Of a stretch of 37,458 nt of DNA, positions 22,741 through 30,912 are shown in pieces (position 1 is the stretch's first letter; each line of letters begins with the position of its first letter). The position numbers and the translations under genes were made by a program. A model generated the notes under the pieces. It made no database searches, had not been told where the DNA came from, and saw only the letters and a list, made by a program, of their open reading frames with translations. Source of the stretch: Defluviitaleaceae bacterium. Lineage in GTDB: Bacteria > Bacillota > Clostridia > Lachnospirales > UBA5962. The stretch covers positions 1-37,458 of the forward strand of contig WRBA01000020.1 in the NCBI GenBank assembly GCA_009779915.1, written 5' to 3'.

Positions 22741-23961
22741 ATGGGAGTAAAAGGCAACGCAATAGTAGCACAAAGCGGCGGTATGACAGCGGCAATTAAC
22801 GCAACCCTTGCAGGTGTTTATGAAACAGCGGCAGGGAGTGCTGATATAGGCAAGGTTTTTGGTGCGTTACACGGTATCGAAGGGATAATTAACAATAATT
22901 TGGTTGAAATGAACTTAACAGCGGATGAAGTGGAGCGGCTAAAAACCACCCCCGGGGGTTATTTAGGCAGCTGCCGCTATAAACTCCCTGACCCTGTTAG
23001 CGGGAAAGATGTTTACGATAAAATATTAAACACTCTTAAAGATAACGATATACGTTATTTCTTCTATATTGGCGGCAATGACTCTATGGATACGGCGAAT
23101 AAGGTTTCTACCTATCTTCGTGAGCATGGTCATGAGATTTTGGCAGTGGGGCTGCCTAAAACTATCGATAATGACTTGCCTATAACCGACCATACTCCGG
23201 GCTTTGGCTCGGCGGCAAAATATATTGCCACAACTTGCTCCGAAATTTACCTTGATGTAAAGTCATTTGATATACCTTATGTAACTATAGTTGAAATTAT
23301 GGGGCGTAACGCGGGCTGGCTCACTGCCGCTGCCGCTTTAGTAAGAGAGCGTTATGACTCGCCGGATTTAATTTATCTGCCTGAAGTGCCATTTGATTTG
23401 GAGCAGTTTTTTGTTGATCTTGCAAAGGTCAGAGAGCATAAACCTGCAGCAATCGTAGTTATTTCCGAGGGAATAATGACGAAAGAGGGACAGTATTTTG
23501 CCGAGCTTGCGGGGGATTTGACTTCAGATAACTTTGGGCATAAGAATTTGGGAGGCTCCGCCTCTTTACTTGCCTCTCATGTTAAAGAGCGGCTTGGCTG
23601 CAAGGTAAGGGCTATTGAATTTAGCCTACTTCAAAGATGTGCCGGGCATTTGGTTTCAGCCACGGATATTAATGAGTCCTTTGCAATAGGCAAAGCAGGG
23701 GTTTCGGCGGCACTTTCGGGCAAAAGCGGTATAATGATGACTTATCAATGCGAGCGGGAGCCTGTTTATAAAATGACAATAGGTCACTGCGCTTTATCTG
23801 ATGTTGCGAATATTGAGCGTAAAATACCCAGGGAATGGATTAACAAAGAAGGGAATTTCCCAACAAAGGAATGTAATGATTATATACGCCCCCTTATTCA
23901 AGGGGAAATTCACCCTGTGACTAAGAATGGCGTGCCTGACTATTTGTATTTGGAGAAGTGA
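22741..23961 (+). CDS. Pyrophosphate-dependent 6-phosphofructokinase
   Basis: 406 residues. The phosphoryl-donor site reads GGNDS (111-115) and PKTIDND (139-145). ATP enzymes have GGDGS and PGTIDND; the aspartate after N and the lysine replacing glycine are the marks of PPi-dependent enzymes. VEIMGRNAGW is the fructose-6-phosphate block. It interconverts fructose-6-phosphate and fructose-1,6-bisphosphate reversibly, saving ATP, which suits a fermentative anaerobe. ATG with AAGAGGTGG upstream. It is longer than the 320-residue ATP type. Donor specificity is inferred from motifs only. Confidence 0.9.
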   Translation: MGVKGNAIVAQSGGMTAAINATLAGVYETAAGSADIGKVFGALHGIEGIINNNLVEMNLTADEVERLKTTPGGYLGSCRYKLPDPVSGKDVYDKILNTLKDNDIRYFFYIGGNDSMDTANKVSTYLREHGHEILAVGLPKTIDNDLPITDHTPGFGSAAKYIATTCSEIYLDVKSFDIPYVTIVEIMGRNAGWLTAAAALVRERYDSPDLIYLPEVPFDLEQFFVDLAKVREHKPAAIVVISEGIMTKEGQYFAELAGDLTSDNFGHKNLGGSASLLASHVKERLGCKVRAIEFSLLQRCAGHLVSATDINESFAIGKAGVSAALSGKSGIMMTYQCEREPVYKMTIGHCALSDVANIERKIPREWINKEGNFPTKECNDYIRPLIQGEIHPVTKNGVPDYLYLEK

Positions 23962-23984
23962 TTGCATATAGAGGGGATGGTGCA

Positions 23985-24395
23985 ATGACATCTAAAGAGA
24001 AGTTTGGTCATTGGAAATTCTATGCTGAGCGTGATTTAGATGCTGCTGAGGCAATGTTTGAAACCGGAAGATGGTTTTATGTTGTATTTATGTGCCAGCA
24101 AGCGGTGGAGAAATTAGTCAAAGGTATTTATAACTTGTATGTAGATGATGATGTACCAAGAACGCATAATATTGAGATGATTGCAAACCGCATCGAAGAT
24201 AGTTCAGATATTTCTTTTAATGAAGATAAGTATCAGATGTTTCGTGGGTTGTCAAAATATTATCTGGCAGATAGATACCCTGATTTTCTAAGTGAATCAG
24301 GTGTTATTGTGGACAGAGATGAGGCAGATTATATTTTGCATAGGACTAGGGAGGTGTTTGCATGGCTATTGAGCTTGAAACCATCAGAGGACTAG
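23985..24395 (+). CDS. HEPN-domain protein of a HEPN/MNT pair
   Basis: 136 residues of helical HEPN type: WKFYAERDLDAAEAMF, WFYVVFMCQQAVEKLVKG and PRTHNIEMIANRI are typical. The catalytic R-x4-6-H motif of RNase-active HEPN toxins is not evident (the closest is R-x7-H near the end). ATG at 23985 with GAGGGGA 7-8 bases upstream is preferred to GTG at 23958, which overlaps the phosphofructokinase stop. It overlaps the nucleotidyltransferase start by 34 bases. Such pairs act as toxin-antitoxin systems in Shewanella, where the nucleotidyltransferase AMPylates HEPN. That activity is not shown here. Confidence 0.88.
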   Translation: MTSKEKFGHWKFYAERDLDAAEAMFETGRWFYVVFMCQQAVEKLVKGIYNLYVDDDVPRTHNIEMIANRIEDSSDISFNEDKYQMFRGLSKYYLADRYPDFLSESGVIVDRDEADYILHRTREVFAWLLSLKPSED

Positions 24396-24679
24396 CAGAA
24401 GAATATGCCGAAAGTGTGAAGCGGGTTTTTCCGGTGGATAAAGTTGTTTTATACGGCTCATATGCAAAAGGTTCAGCAGCACAATCAAGTGATGTTGATA
24501 TTTGTTTCTTTCTTAGTGACTTTAACGGAAAAAGGCGTGTAGACATTATTGGGGAGCTTCTTAATCTTTGTGGAAGGTATAAAGGGGCATATTTTGAACC
24601 TAATGTTTTTCCTACATCTGAAATAGAACGAGGCAACCCATTTGTTAAAGAAATTTTAATGACAGGTATAGAAATATAA
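24362..24679 (+). CDS. MNT-family minimal nucleotidyltransferase
   Basis: 105 residues of the minimal nucleotidyltransferase fold. The G-S-x10-D-x-D signature is intact: G32, S33, D44, D46 in GSYAKGSAAQSSDVD. The metal-binding aspartates support catalysis. The start is ATG with GGGAGGTG about 6 bases upstream, inside the HEPN gene, so the two are translationally coupled. Most likely an antitoxin that nucleotidylates the HEPN partner. Confidence 0.88.
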   Translation: MAIELETIRGLAEEYAESVKRVFPVDKVVLYGSYAKGSAAQSSDVDICFFLSDFNGKRRVDIIGELLNLCGRYKGAYFEPNVFPTSEIERGNPFVKEILMTGIEI

Positions 24680-24718
24680 CTGATTCGCTTTACCCATACA
24701 ATCTTTTGGAGGTATAAA

Positions 24719-27262
24719 TTGAGTTTGGATTATATAGCCCCAATTTCTCTTATAGAGCAGCAGGAGTTCTTGTTAAAAAATTACAAGGACTTGATTTTCA
24801 TGCTTGATTTGGAGCTTAAGGTCTTTAACTGCAGTGAGTCGGCAATAGAGGCTTTTGGCTTTGCCACTCTTTCGGAGGTTACGGGCGAGCCGTTTAAAAA
24901 TGTCCTTGCAAATAAATACGAGGAAGATGTAATCGGTATTTTTACCCTAAACTGTGATAAAGCACTAAAAACCAATGAGTCGATGGTATTTATTCACTCA
25001 AATAGTCAAGTCCTTATAATCCCAAGCTCCAAAGCCCTTATTGTCTTAATACAAGATATATCCGAGCTTAACTTGGCCAGGGCAAAAGCCAATTTGGCTG
25101 CTATGGCAAAAAGTAATTTCCTAATGAGTATGAGCCATGAAATAAGGACACCGATGAATGCCATAAAAGGTATGAGCAACCTCCTTGGGCTTACTCAGCT
25201 TAACGATATTCAAGCTCATTATGTAAGCAATATAGTTATTGCCACGGAATCTTTGCTCAAAATAATAAATGATATACTGGATTTCTCCCAAATAGGGGAA
25301 AACAAGTTTGAACATAACGAAGCGGAATATGATATAGTCTCTCTCCTTAGTGCTGTATCCGCGCCTATAAGCCTTAAAGCTAATGAGAAAAAACTGGATT
25401 TTCTTGTTGATATGGACCCGGATATACCGGCACTTCTTAAAGGGGATGATAGGCGGATTAGCCAAATACTTAGGAATTTATTGGACAATGCCGTAAAATA
25501 TACGAAAACAGGCTTTGTTAAACTTACGGTAAATATGAAAAGCATGACTGACGGTATAGCTGCCCTTGAATTTTTTGTGGAGGATACAGGCTCAGGCATC
25601 AATGAAGAAGATAAGAAATATGTGTTTGAAGCTTTTTCCAAAATGGACAGGGATCAAAAAAATGTCACCGAAGGAGCAGGGCTTAGCCTTGCCATATCTA
25701 AAAATATAGCTGAGTTTTTAGGGGGCAGGCTGTATATGGAATCGGAGGCCGGTGCCGGCAGTATCTTTACTTTTGAAGTGCCCCAAAAAATAGGGCGCAA
25801 AGAGCGTATAGCCCAGGTAAAAAACTCCGGCAGCAAAAAAGTCCTTATAATGCCTAAAGGCCGCTCGGGGGCTTTGTGTTTGGAGATGCTTGGTAAATTA
25901 TTTATTGATTATGATGTATGCTACAATGAAGGGGAATTTGCGAAAATATTAGATGAGCATACGTACACCCATGTTATTTACTGGAGTGAGCAGTTTGAAA
26001 ATGTTATTGAAAACTATTCGGCAAAGCTTGCCTCAAAACGGCTTGTAGCTATAAAAGAAGCGGATGCTGTAAGTTTTGCTACTTCAAGTCGGGTAAATAC
26101 TGTGTTTGAACCTGTACTTATATCGGATCTTGCGCGGATTATTGATATGCCGGTTAACGAAATCGGTCAGGGCACTGTTTCCGAGGTGACGCCAGGCAAT
26201 AAAATTGGCGGGTTTAAACTTATTGATACGAAAATTTTAGTAGTTGATGATAATGAAATAAATATATTAGTAGCGGAAGAGATGTTTAAAGCCTACGGTT
26301 CGGAGCCGGATACGGCAAGCTCAGGGATTGAAGCTATTAACAGATCTAAAATTAAGGAATATGATATTATCTTTATGGATCATATGATGCCTGAAATGGA
26401 TGGTATAGAAGCCACAGGACATATACGTGAGGGCTGTGATTTAAACTCTAAAACACCAATTATAGCTTTTACCGCTAATGTATATGAAGGGGTGAAAGAG
26501 CAGTTTCTTAAAAAAGGGTTAAACGATTATATATCTAAACCTATCGACATACAGGAGTTGAACAGGGTTTTACAAGCTTGGCTGCCTAAAGATAAGTTTG
26601 ACTATGAAGAGCCGGAAGAGATAATGACCATAAAGCCTCATAATGAGGAGTTGTTTGCAAAATTAAAGGAACTGTGCGGTATTGACGGCTATAAGACCCT
26701 TAAGGATTTTGACGGCAATGAGGAAATATATATGGCTATACTTACGACCTTTGTTAATACGCTCCCTGCCCAACTTATAAGGCTTGATACGTCTCTGGGG
26801 GATAAAGATATGGAGACTTACCGTATAGGGGTTCACTCTCTTAAGTCGTCTCTTGCGAATATTGGGCATTATGAGCTTTCGGAAATGGCAAAACGCTTTG
26901 AAATGTGCGCGAGGAATAACCAAATAGGATATATATCCGCCAATCATACTAAATTTATGGGTGATTTAAAAAATCTTGGGGAACAAATTGTACCTATGAT
27001 TACAACAATAGGCTCTGATAATGAGGATTACAGCCTGCCTATAGTTGATATAAGAAATGAGAAGGATATTTTAGCCGTTTTAAGAGAAAGTCTTGATATT
27101 TTAGATGTTGAAAATGTTGATAGTATCATTAATCGGCTTAAGAGTATGAGGCTTGATAAAGAAAGTAATGAACTCTTTAGCGATATTAGTATGTATATAG
27201 GTGCCTTTGATTACGATAGTGCTGTTATGGTTATTGACTCAATTTTATCTGATATAAATTAA
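24719..27262 (+). CDS. Hybrid sensor histidine kinase with receiver and Hpt domains
   Basis: 847 residues. Order: a PAS-like N-terminus (about 15-115, no membrane segment), a HisKA helix with phospho-acceptor H140 in SMSHEIRTPMN, an ATPase domain (N-box NLLDNAVKYT, G1 DTGSGI, G2 GAGLSLAIS), a degenerate receiver-like region (370-480), a true receiver with phospho-Asp D554 (IIFMDHMMPEMDG), and an Hpt domain with H706 (VHSLKSSL). This is a complete soluble phosphorelay in one chain, so its signal is probably cytoplasmic. TTG start with GGAGG 6 bases upstream. The likely output partner is the receiver-HD-GYP protein just downstream. Confidence 0.93.
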   Translation: MSLDYIAPISLIEQQEFLLKNYKDLIFMLDLELKVFNCSESAIEAFGFATLSEVTGEPFKNVLANKYEEDVIGIFTLNCDKALKTNESMVFIHSNSQVLIIPSSKALIVLIQDISELNLARAKANLAAMAKSNFLMSMSHEIRTPMNAIKGMSNLLGLTQLNDIQAHYVSNIVIATESLLKIINDILDFSQIGENKFEHNEAEYDIVSLLSAVSAPISLKANEKKLDFLVDMDPDIPALLKGDDRRISQILRNLLDNAVKYTKTGFVKLTVNMKSMTDGIAALEFFVEDTGSGINEEDKKYVFEAFSKMDRDQKNVTEGAGLSLAISKNIAEFLGGRLYMESEAGAGSIFTFEVPQKIGRKERIAQVKNSGSKKVLIMPKGRSGALCLEMLGKLFIDYDVCYNEGEFAKILDEHTYTHVIYWSEQFENVIENYSAKLASKRLVAIKEADAVSFATSSRVNTVFEPVLISDLARIIDMPVNEIGQGTVSEVTPGNKIGGFKLIDTKILVVDDNEINILVAEEMFKAYGSEPDTASSGIEAINRSKIKEYDIIFMDHMMPEMDGIEATGHIREGCDLNSKTPIIAFTANVYEGVKEQFLKKGLNDYISKPIDIQELNRVLQAWLPKDKFDYEEPEEIMTIKPHNEELFAKLKELCGIDGYKTLKDFDGNEEIYMAILTTFVNTLPAQLIRLDTSLGDKDMETYRIGVHSLKSSLANIGHYELSEMAKRFEMCARNNQIGYISANHTKFMGDLKNLGEQIVPMITTIGSDNEDYSLPIVDIRNEKDILAVLRESLDILDVENVDSIINRLKSMRLDKESNELFSDISMYIGAFDYDSAVMVIDSILSDIN

Positions 27263-27272
27263 GAGGTTGTAT

Positions 27273-28385
27273 ATGAAAGACTACTTTGCGAAAAAAACCA
27301 TATTAATGGTTGATGATGACCCTAATAATCTCAGACTTTTGCAGGAAATTTTGCAGGATGAGTATAAGCTTTATGCAGCCCTCTCGGCGGAGCGTGCCCT
27401 TAAATTTTTGGAGAAAATGATACCAAACCTAATCCTTTTGGATATTGAAATGCCCGGTATGAGCGGATATGCCATGATACAAAGGCTAAAATCCGATTAC
27501 CGATGGATTGATATACCTGTAATATTTCTAACTGGCATAGAAGGGAGGAAATCGGAGCAAAAAGCCTTTGAACTGGGTGCCGTTGATTATGTGCTAAAGC
27601 CAATATCCACTAATGTTGTCAGGGCTCGTGTTTCTCTTCATATTGAGCTTCAGACTCATAGGGTTGCGCTTGAAGATATGGTTTATAAAAAAACTGAGCA
27701 GTTAAATAAAACCCAGGACTCGGTTTTGGAAATGCTTGCGAATGTTACATCTATACGTGATAATGAAACAGGGGCCCATATTAAGAGAACCACAGGGTAT
27801 GTTGAGCTTCTTGTAAACAATTTAATACGCATAAAACATGAAGATTATATAATAACACAGGAATTTGCCGAAAACCTGATAAAATCAGCTAAACTTCATG
27901 ATATAGGCAAGGTTGCCGTGCCGGATATTATACTTCATAAACCTACTAAATTAACGGATTTTGAATTTGATGTAATAAAAAAACATACGGTTTTTGGGGC
28001 TTATATATTAGACCAAGCTATTAATGAACTGGGGGATGACTCTTATTTCCTATATATAGCCAGGCAGCTTATAGTCTCTCATCATGAAAAATGGAATGGG
28101 AAAGGCTACCCTTACGGTCTTTCCGGCGGGGAGATACCTCTTGCAGGGCGGATTATGGCTGTGGCTGATGTATATGATGCTCTCGTAAGTGAACGCCCTT
28201 ACAAAGCCCCTATGAGTCATGAGGAAGCGTTTGAGATTATATTAAAAGATTCGGGTACCCATTTTGATCCTCACCTTTTAGAGCTTTCCGCGCCTATATT
28301 CCCGGGTTTTGCTGAAATAGCCAAAGCTTATAAAGACGAAAACTACAGGTTTAAAATGCTTTCGACAGATGAGGAAGATGATTAG
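27273..28385 (+). CDS. Receiver-HD-GYP response regulator, probable c-di-GMP phosphodiesterase
   Basis: 370 residues from ATG 27273 (AAGAGG 6 bases upstream; an in-frame TTG at 27267 abuts the SD). The receiver domain has acidic D14-D16 and phospho-Asp D57 (LILLDIEMPGMSGY) and K109. The HD-GYP domain has LHDIGKVAVPD (H209, D210), H238, HHEKWNGKGYP (270-280) and DVYDAL. All key metal ligands are visible, so hydrolysis of cyclic di-GMP is likely. It follows the kinase by 10 bases; phosphotransfer from its Hpt domain to D57 is the simple inference. Confidence 0.93.
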   Translation: MKDYFAKKTILMVDDDPNNLRLLQEILQDEYKLYAALSAERALKFLEKMIPNLILLDIEMPGMSGYAMIQRLKSDYRWIDIPVIFLTGIEGRKSEQKAFELGAVDYVLKPISTNVVRARVSLHIELQTHRVALEDMVYKKTEQLNKTQDSVLEMLANVTSIRDNETGAHIKRTTGYVELLVNNLIRIKHEDYIITQEFAENLIKSAKLHDIGKVAVPDIILHKPTKLTDFEFDVIKKHTVFGAYILDQAINELGDDSYFLYIARQLIVSHHEKWNGKGYPYGLSGGEIPLAGRIMAVADVYDALVSERPYKAPMSHEEAFEIILKDSGTHFDPHLLELSAPIFPGFAEIAKAYKDENYRFKMLSTDEEDD

Positions 28386-28778
28386 GTGAGTGTATTTGAG
28401 TTTTACTCATGGCTTGGGGTAAACCCTTATGTATATATAGGCATTTTTGCGGCTGTTGCTGTGGTTTTTCTTATTATCGCGCTGATAATAAGCAGTTTTT
28501 TTTCAAAAAGGCTATATGAGTCCATGGAAGGCAATAGCTCTTTTGATATATTGTCAGTTAAAGCGGCTATTACGGAAATAGGGATACCTAAGCGGCGGGA
28601 AGTTTCCATAGTATTTACTGACGAGGAGGGGACGAAGCATATATTCAGCCTCCCAAGGATACAAGGGGCTTTTTTACAGGAAGGTGCCGAGGGTATGCTT
28701 AAATTTAAAGGCTCTAAATTTATTAGCTTTTTACCGCCTGAGGAGGAGGCGTCCTCCGAGGATAGCGAAGAAGCTTAG
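28386..28778 (+). CDS. Single-span membrane protein with acidic tail, unknown function
   Basis: 130 residues. One N-terminal membrane segment (about residues 15-38; VYIGIFAAVAVVFLIIALII), then a soluble domain of short strands (REVSIVFTDEEGTKHIFSL) resembling a small SH3-like or DUF domain, and a glutamate-rich end (PPEEEASSEDSEEA). I do not recognise the family. GTG start directly after the HD-GYP stop, so it is translationally coupled to it. Membership of the signalling operon suggests a membrane partner or a target, but this is inference. Confidence 0.75.
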   Translation: MSVFEFYSWLGVNPYVYIGIFAAVAVVFLIIALIISSFFSKRLYESMEGNSSFDILSVKAAITEIGIPKRREVSIVFTDEEGTKHIFSLPRIQGAFLQEGAEGMLKFKGSKFISFLPPEEEASSEDSEEA

Positions 28779-28865
28779 AAATACTCTTCAACTCTACTGA
28801 CGAACAAAAGCCTATTTCCCTATAACTAGAAAACTTACAAAAAGATGAAAATTGAGGGTTGGTGA

Positions 28866-29516
28866 TTGGTGACTATGGGTATCGGTATCGACGTTGACAA
28901 TACAATAAGAGTTATGGTTATAGCAGGCTGTCTGTTAAACGCTTTTATGGCAAAGGACGGGTTTGCAATTAGCAAGCGGGATCAAATTATTTTAATTTGT
29001 GCCCTGATGCTTACTGTGATAGCCGATACTTTTATGGTTATCCTTGGGATGAATATTGCGGGGATTTTGGTTTTTTGTGGGGTACAAGCTGCCCATAATT
29101 ACAGATTTACTAATAAAAACAGGGTAATTGCCCAAGGGGTTATGGGAATAGGGGCATTTGGCGTCGCGTATCTTTCGGGGCTGCCTCTTTTAATGGCTTT
29201 AGGGGCTGCTTATGCTGTATTTCTTTTATTTAGCGTAACCGGCGCGTTTATGGCTTATCAAAAATACCCTGCGCCTAATAATATAATGATAATTTTAGGT
29301 ATGCTTTTGTTTATGGCTTGTGATATTTTTGTCGGGCTTTACAATCTTCCTATTGAGGCACTGCAAGCCCCTGCTGCCAGGGAGTTTATCCAAAGGGGTA
29401 TTTGGATTTTCTATTTCCCATCTCAGGCAATCCTCTCCTCAACAGCAAGGAAGCTTAAAAACTACAAAGATGATGATGAAAAGTGGCAAGGCCCCCCTAA
29501 AGCCAGGAGAATGTAG
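28866..29516 (+). CDS. Polytopic membrane protein, possibly YhhN/TMEM86-like
   Basis: 216 residues with seven to eight hydrophobic segments. Two membrane-embedded aspartates, in LTVIADTFMVILG and LLFMACDIFVGLYN, recall the YhhN (lysoplasmalogenase) family's GD and SD positions, and WIFYFPSQAILSS is near the end. Plasmalogen lipids do occur in anaerobic clostridia, which would fit, but the match is by eye only. The start is ambiguous: TTG 28866 with GAGGG 7 bases upstream, or ATG 28875 with GGTGA. The C-terminal tail is charged and cytoplasmic. Confidence 0.6.
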   Translation: MVTMGIGIDVDNTIRVMVIAGCLLNAFMAKDGFAISKRDQIILICALMLTVIADTFMVILGMNIAGILVFCGVQAAHNYRFTNKNRVIAQGVMGIGAFGVAYLSGLPLLMALGAAYAVFLLFSVTGAFMAYQKYPAPNNIMIILGMLLFMACDIFVGLYNLPIEALQAPAAREFIQRGIWIFYFPSQAILSSTARKLKNYKDDDEKWQGPPKARRM

Positions 29517-29556
29517 AATGTTGTGATATGTGTAAGTTAATAAGGAGGCATAATTT

Positions 29557-30693
29557 ATGATTATTCAAAGTAACAAGGTTTTTATAGCAGGTCAATTTAT
29601 GAAAGCTCAAGTACATATAAGGGAGGGTAAGATTGTTGAAATTTTGCCCTGCGGCACTAAAACAGCGGACGCGGACTATGGGGATAATATGCTGCTGCCG
29701 GGCTTTATTGATGTACATACTCATGGTGCTTACGGCTACGCGGTAGATGAAGGTACGCCTGAGGGGCTTATAAACTGGGTTTCTAAGCTGCCTTTAGAAG
29801 GGGTAACGGCAGTACTTCCCACTACTGTTACCAATAAAGACGAAGGGACTTTTGCCGCACTTAAAAATATTGCCGATGTAATGGATTTAGCACCGAAAGG
29901 GGCACAAATTTTAGGTGCCCATTTGGAAGGTCCTTTTTTGGATACTGAATTTAAAGGCGCCCATGACGCTAAACTCCTCCAAGGTCCGACAGTGGAACTG
30001 TTTAAAAAATTCCAGGAAGCCGCCAGGGGGACGATTGTATATATGACCCTAGCCACGGAACATGACGATAATTTTGCCCTTACACGTTACGCCTCTCAGA
30101 ACGGTGTTGTTGTTGCCATAGGTCACTCCGCATCAACCAATGAGGAGGCACTTTTAGCCCTTGCAAATGGTGCAACATGCTTTGTACACAGTTTTAACGG
30201 TATGAAAGGGCTCCACCAAAGGGAGCCGGGTGTAGTAGGTACGTTAATGGGTGCCAATGCTTTCGCGGAAATTATTGCGGATGGGCATCATGTTCATCCT
30301 AATGTGGTAAATATTTTGTTTAAAGCTAAAAATAACGCTAAAATAATTATGGTTACGGATTCTCTCATGGCTAAGGGACTGCCCCCCGGGGTTCATGAGC
30401 GGGAAGGGTTTTTTAAAGTTGAGGTGGATGAATCAGGTTCGGCCAGACTATACGGCACCAATACTTTAGCAGGCAGCTCTCTTATGATGAATAAGGGGAT
30501 ACAACTGCTGGTGGAGAAGGCGTTAGTATCCATAGACCACGCTATTTTAACAGCAACTTTATATCCGGCGCAGGTAATGGGTATTGAAAAGCAAAAAGGG
30601 CAGATTATAGCCGGGGCTGATGCGGATTTAACTGTTATGGACGATAAATTTAACATATTACAAACATATTGCTTAGGTGTTAAAGCATTATAA
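29557..30693 (+). CDS. nagA: N-acetylglucosamine-6-phosphate deacetylase
   Basis: 378 residues of the amidohydrolase fold. Visible: metal motif DVHTHGAYGY (H54, H56), HLEGPFL with metal ligand E124, GHSAS (H190), HSFNGMKGLHQREPG (H211), GHHVHP, and VTDSL with catalytic D268. It removes acetate from GlcNAc-6-phosphate, feeding NagB and cell-wall sugar recycling. ATG with AGGAGG about 9 bases upstream. nagB is not in the window. A 196-base palindromic element begins 5 bases after its stop. Confidence 0.95.
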   Translation: MIIQSNKVFIAGQFMKAQVHIREGKIVEILPCGTKTADADYGDNMLLPGFIDVHTHGAYGYAVDEGTPEGLINWVSKLPLEGVTAVLPTTVTNKDEGTFAALKNIADVMDLAPKGAQILGAHLEGPFLDTEFKGAHDAKLLQGPTVELFKKFQEAARGTIVYMTLATEHDDNFALTRYASQNGVVVAIGHSASTNEEALLALANGATCFVHSFNGMKGLHQREPGVVGTLMGANAFAEIIADGHHVHPNVVNILFKAKNNAKIIMVTDSLMAKGLPPGVHEREGFFKVEVDESGSARLYGTNTLAGSSLMMNKGIQLLVEKALVSIDHAILTATLYPAQVMGIEKQKGQIIAGADADLTVMDDKFNILQTYCLGVKAL

Positions 30694-30697
30694 TAAA

Positions 30698-30893
30698 AAC
30701 CTGTATTCAATAAGCCCTTACACGTCTTTCCGGCTGATTTTAAGCCACTTTGTGTCAGCGCTCACTTGCATTCGCACAATCACTTCGTGATTATGCTCAG
30801 AAGGATTATCTCCGCATATGCTGCGTTCGCGCTTCCTTAATTGGCATAAAATCAGACTCGGAAATACGCGTAACCCATTATTGAATACAGGTT
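30698..30893. repeat. 196-base palindromic element (MITE-like)
   Basis: Perfect 16-base terminal inverted repeats AACCTGTATTCAATAA (30698-30713) and its complement (30878-30893), extended by an imperfect second tract (about 30719-30750 against 30840-30872) that includes TGATTTTA. The centre has another small hairpin (AATCACTTCGTGATT). No ORF of note. It lies between nagA and the glutamyltransferase gene and fills the gap 30694-30912 except for the glutamyltransferase SD. No flanking target duplication was recognised. Confidence 0.85.
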
Positions 30894-30912
30894 CTAAATT
30901 TGGAGGTGTACA

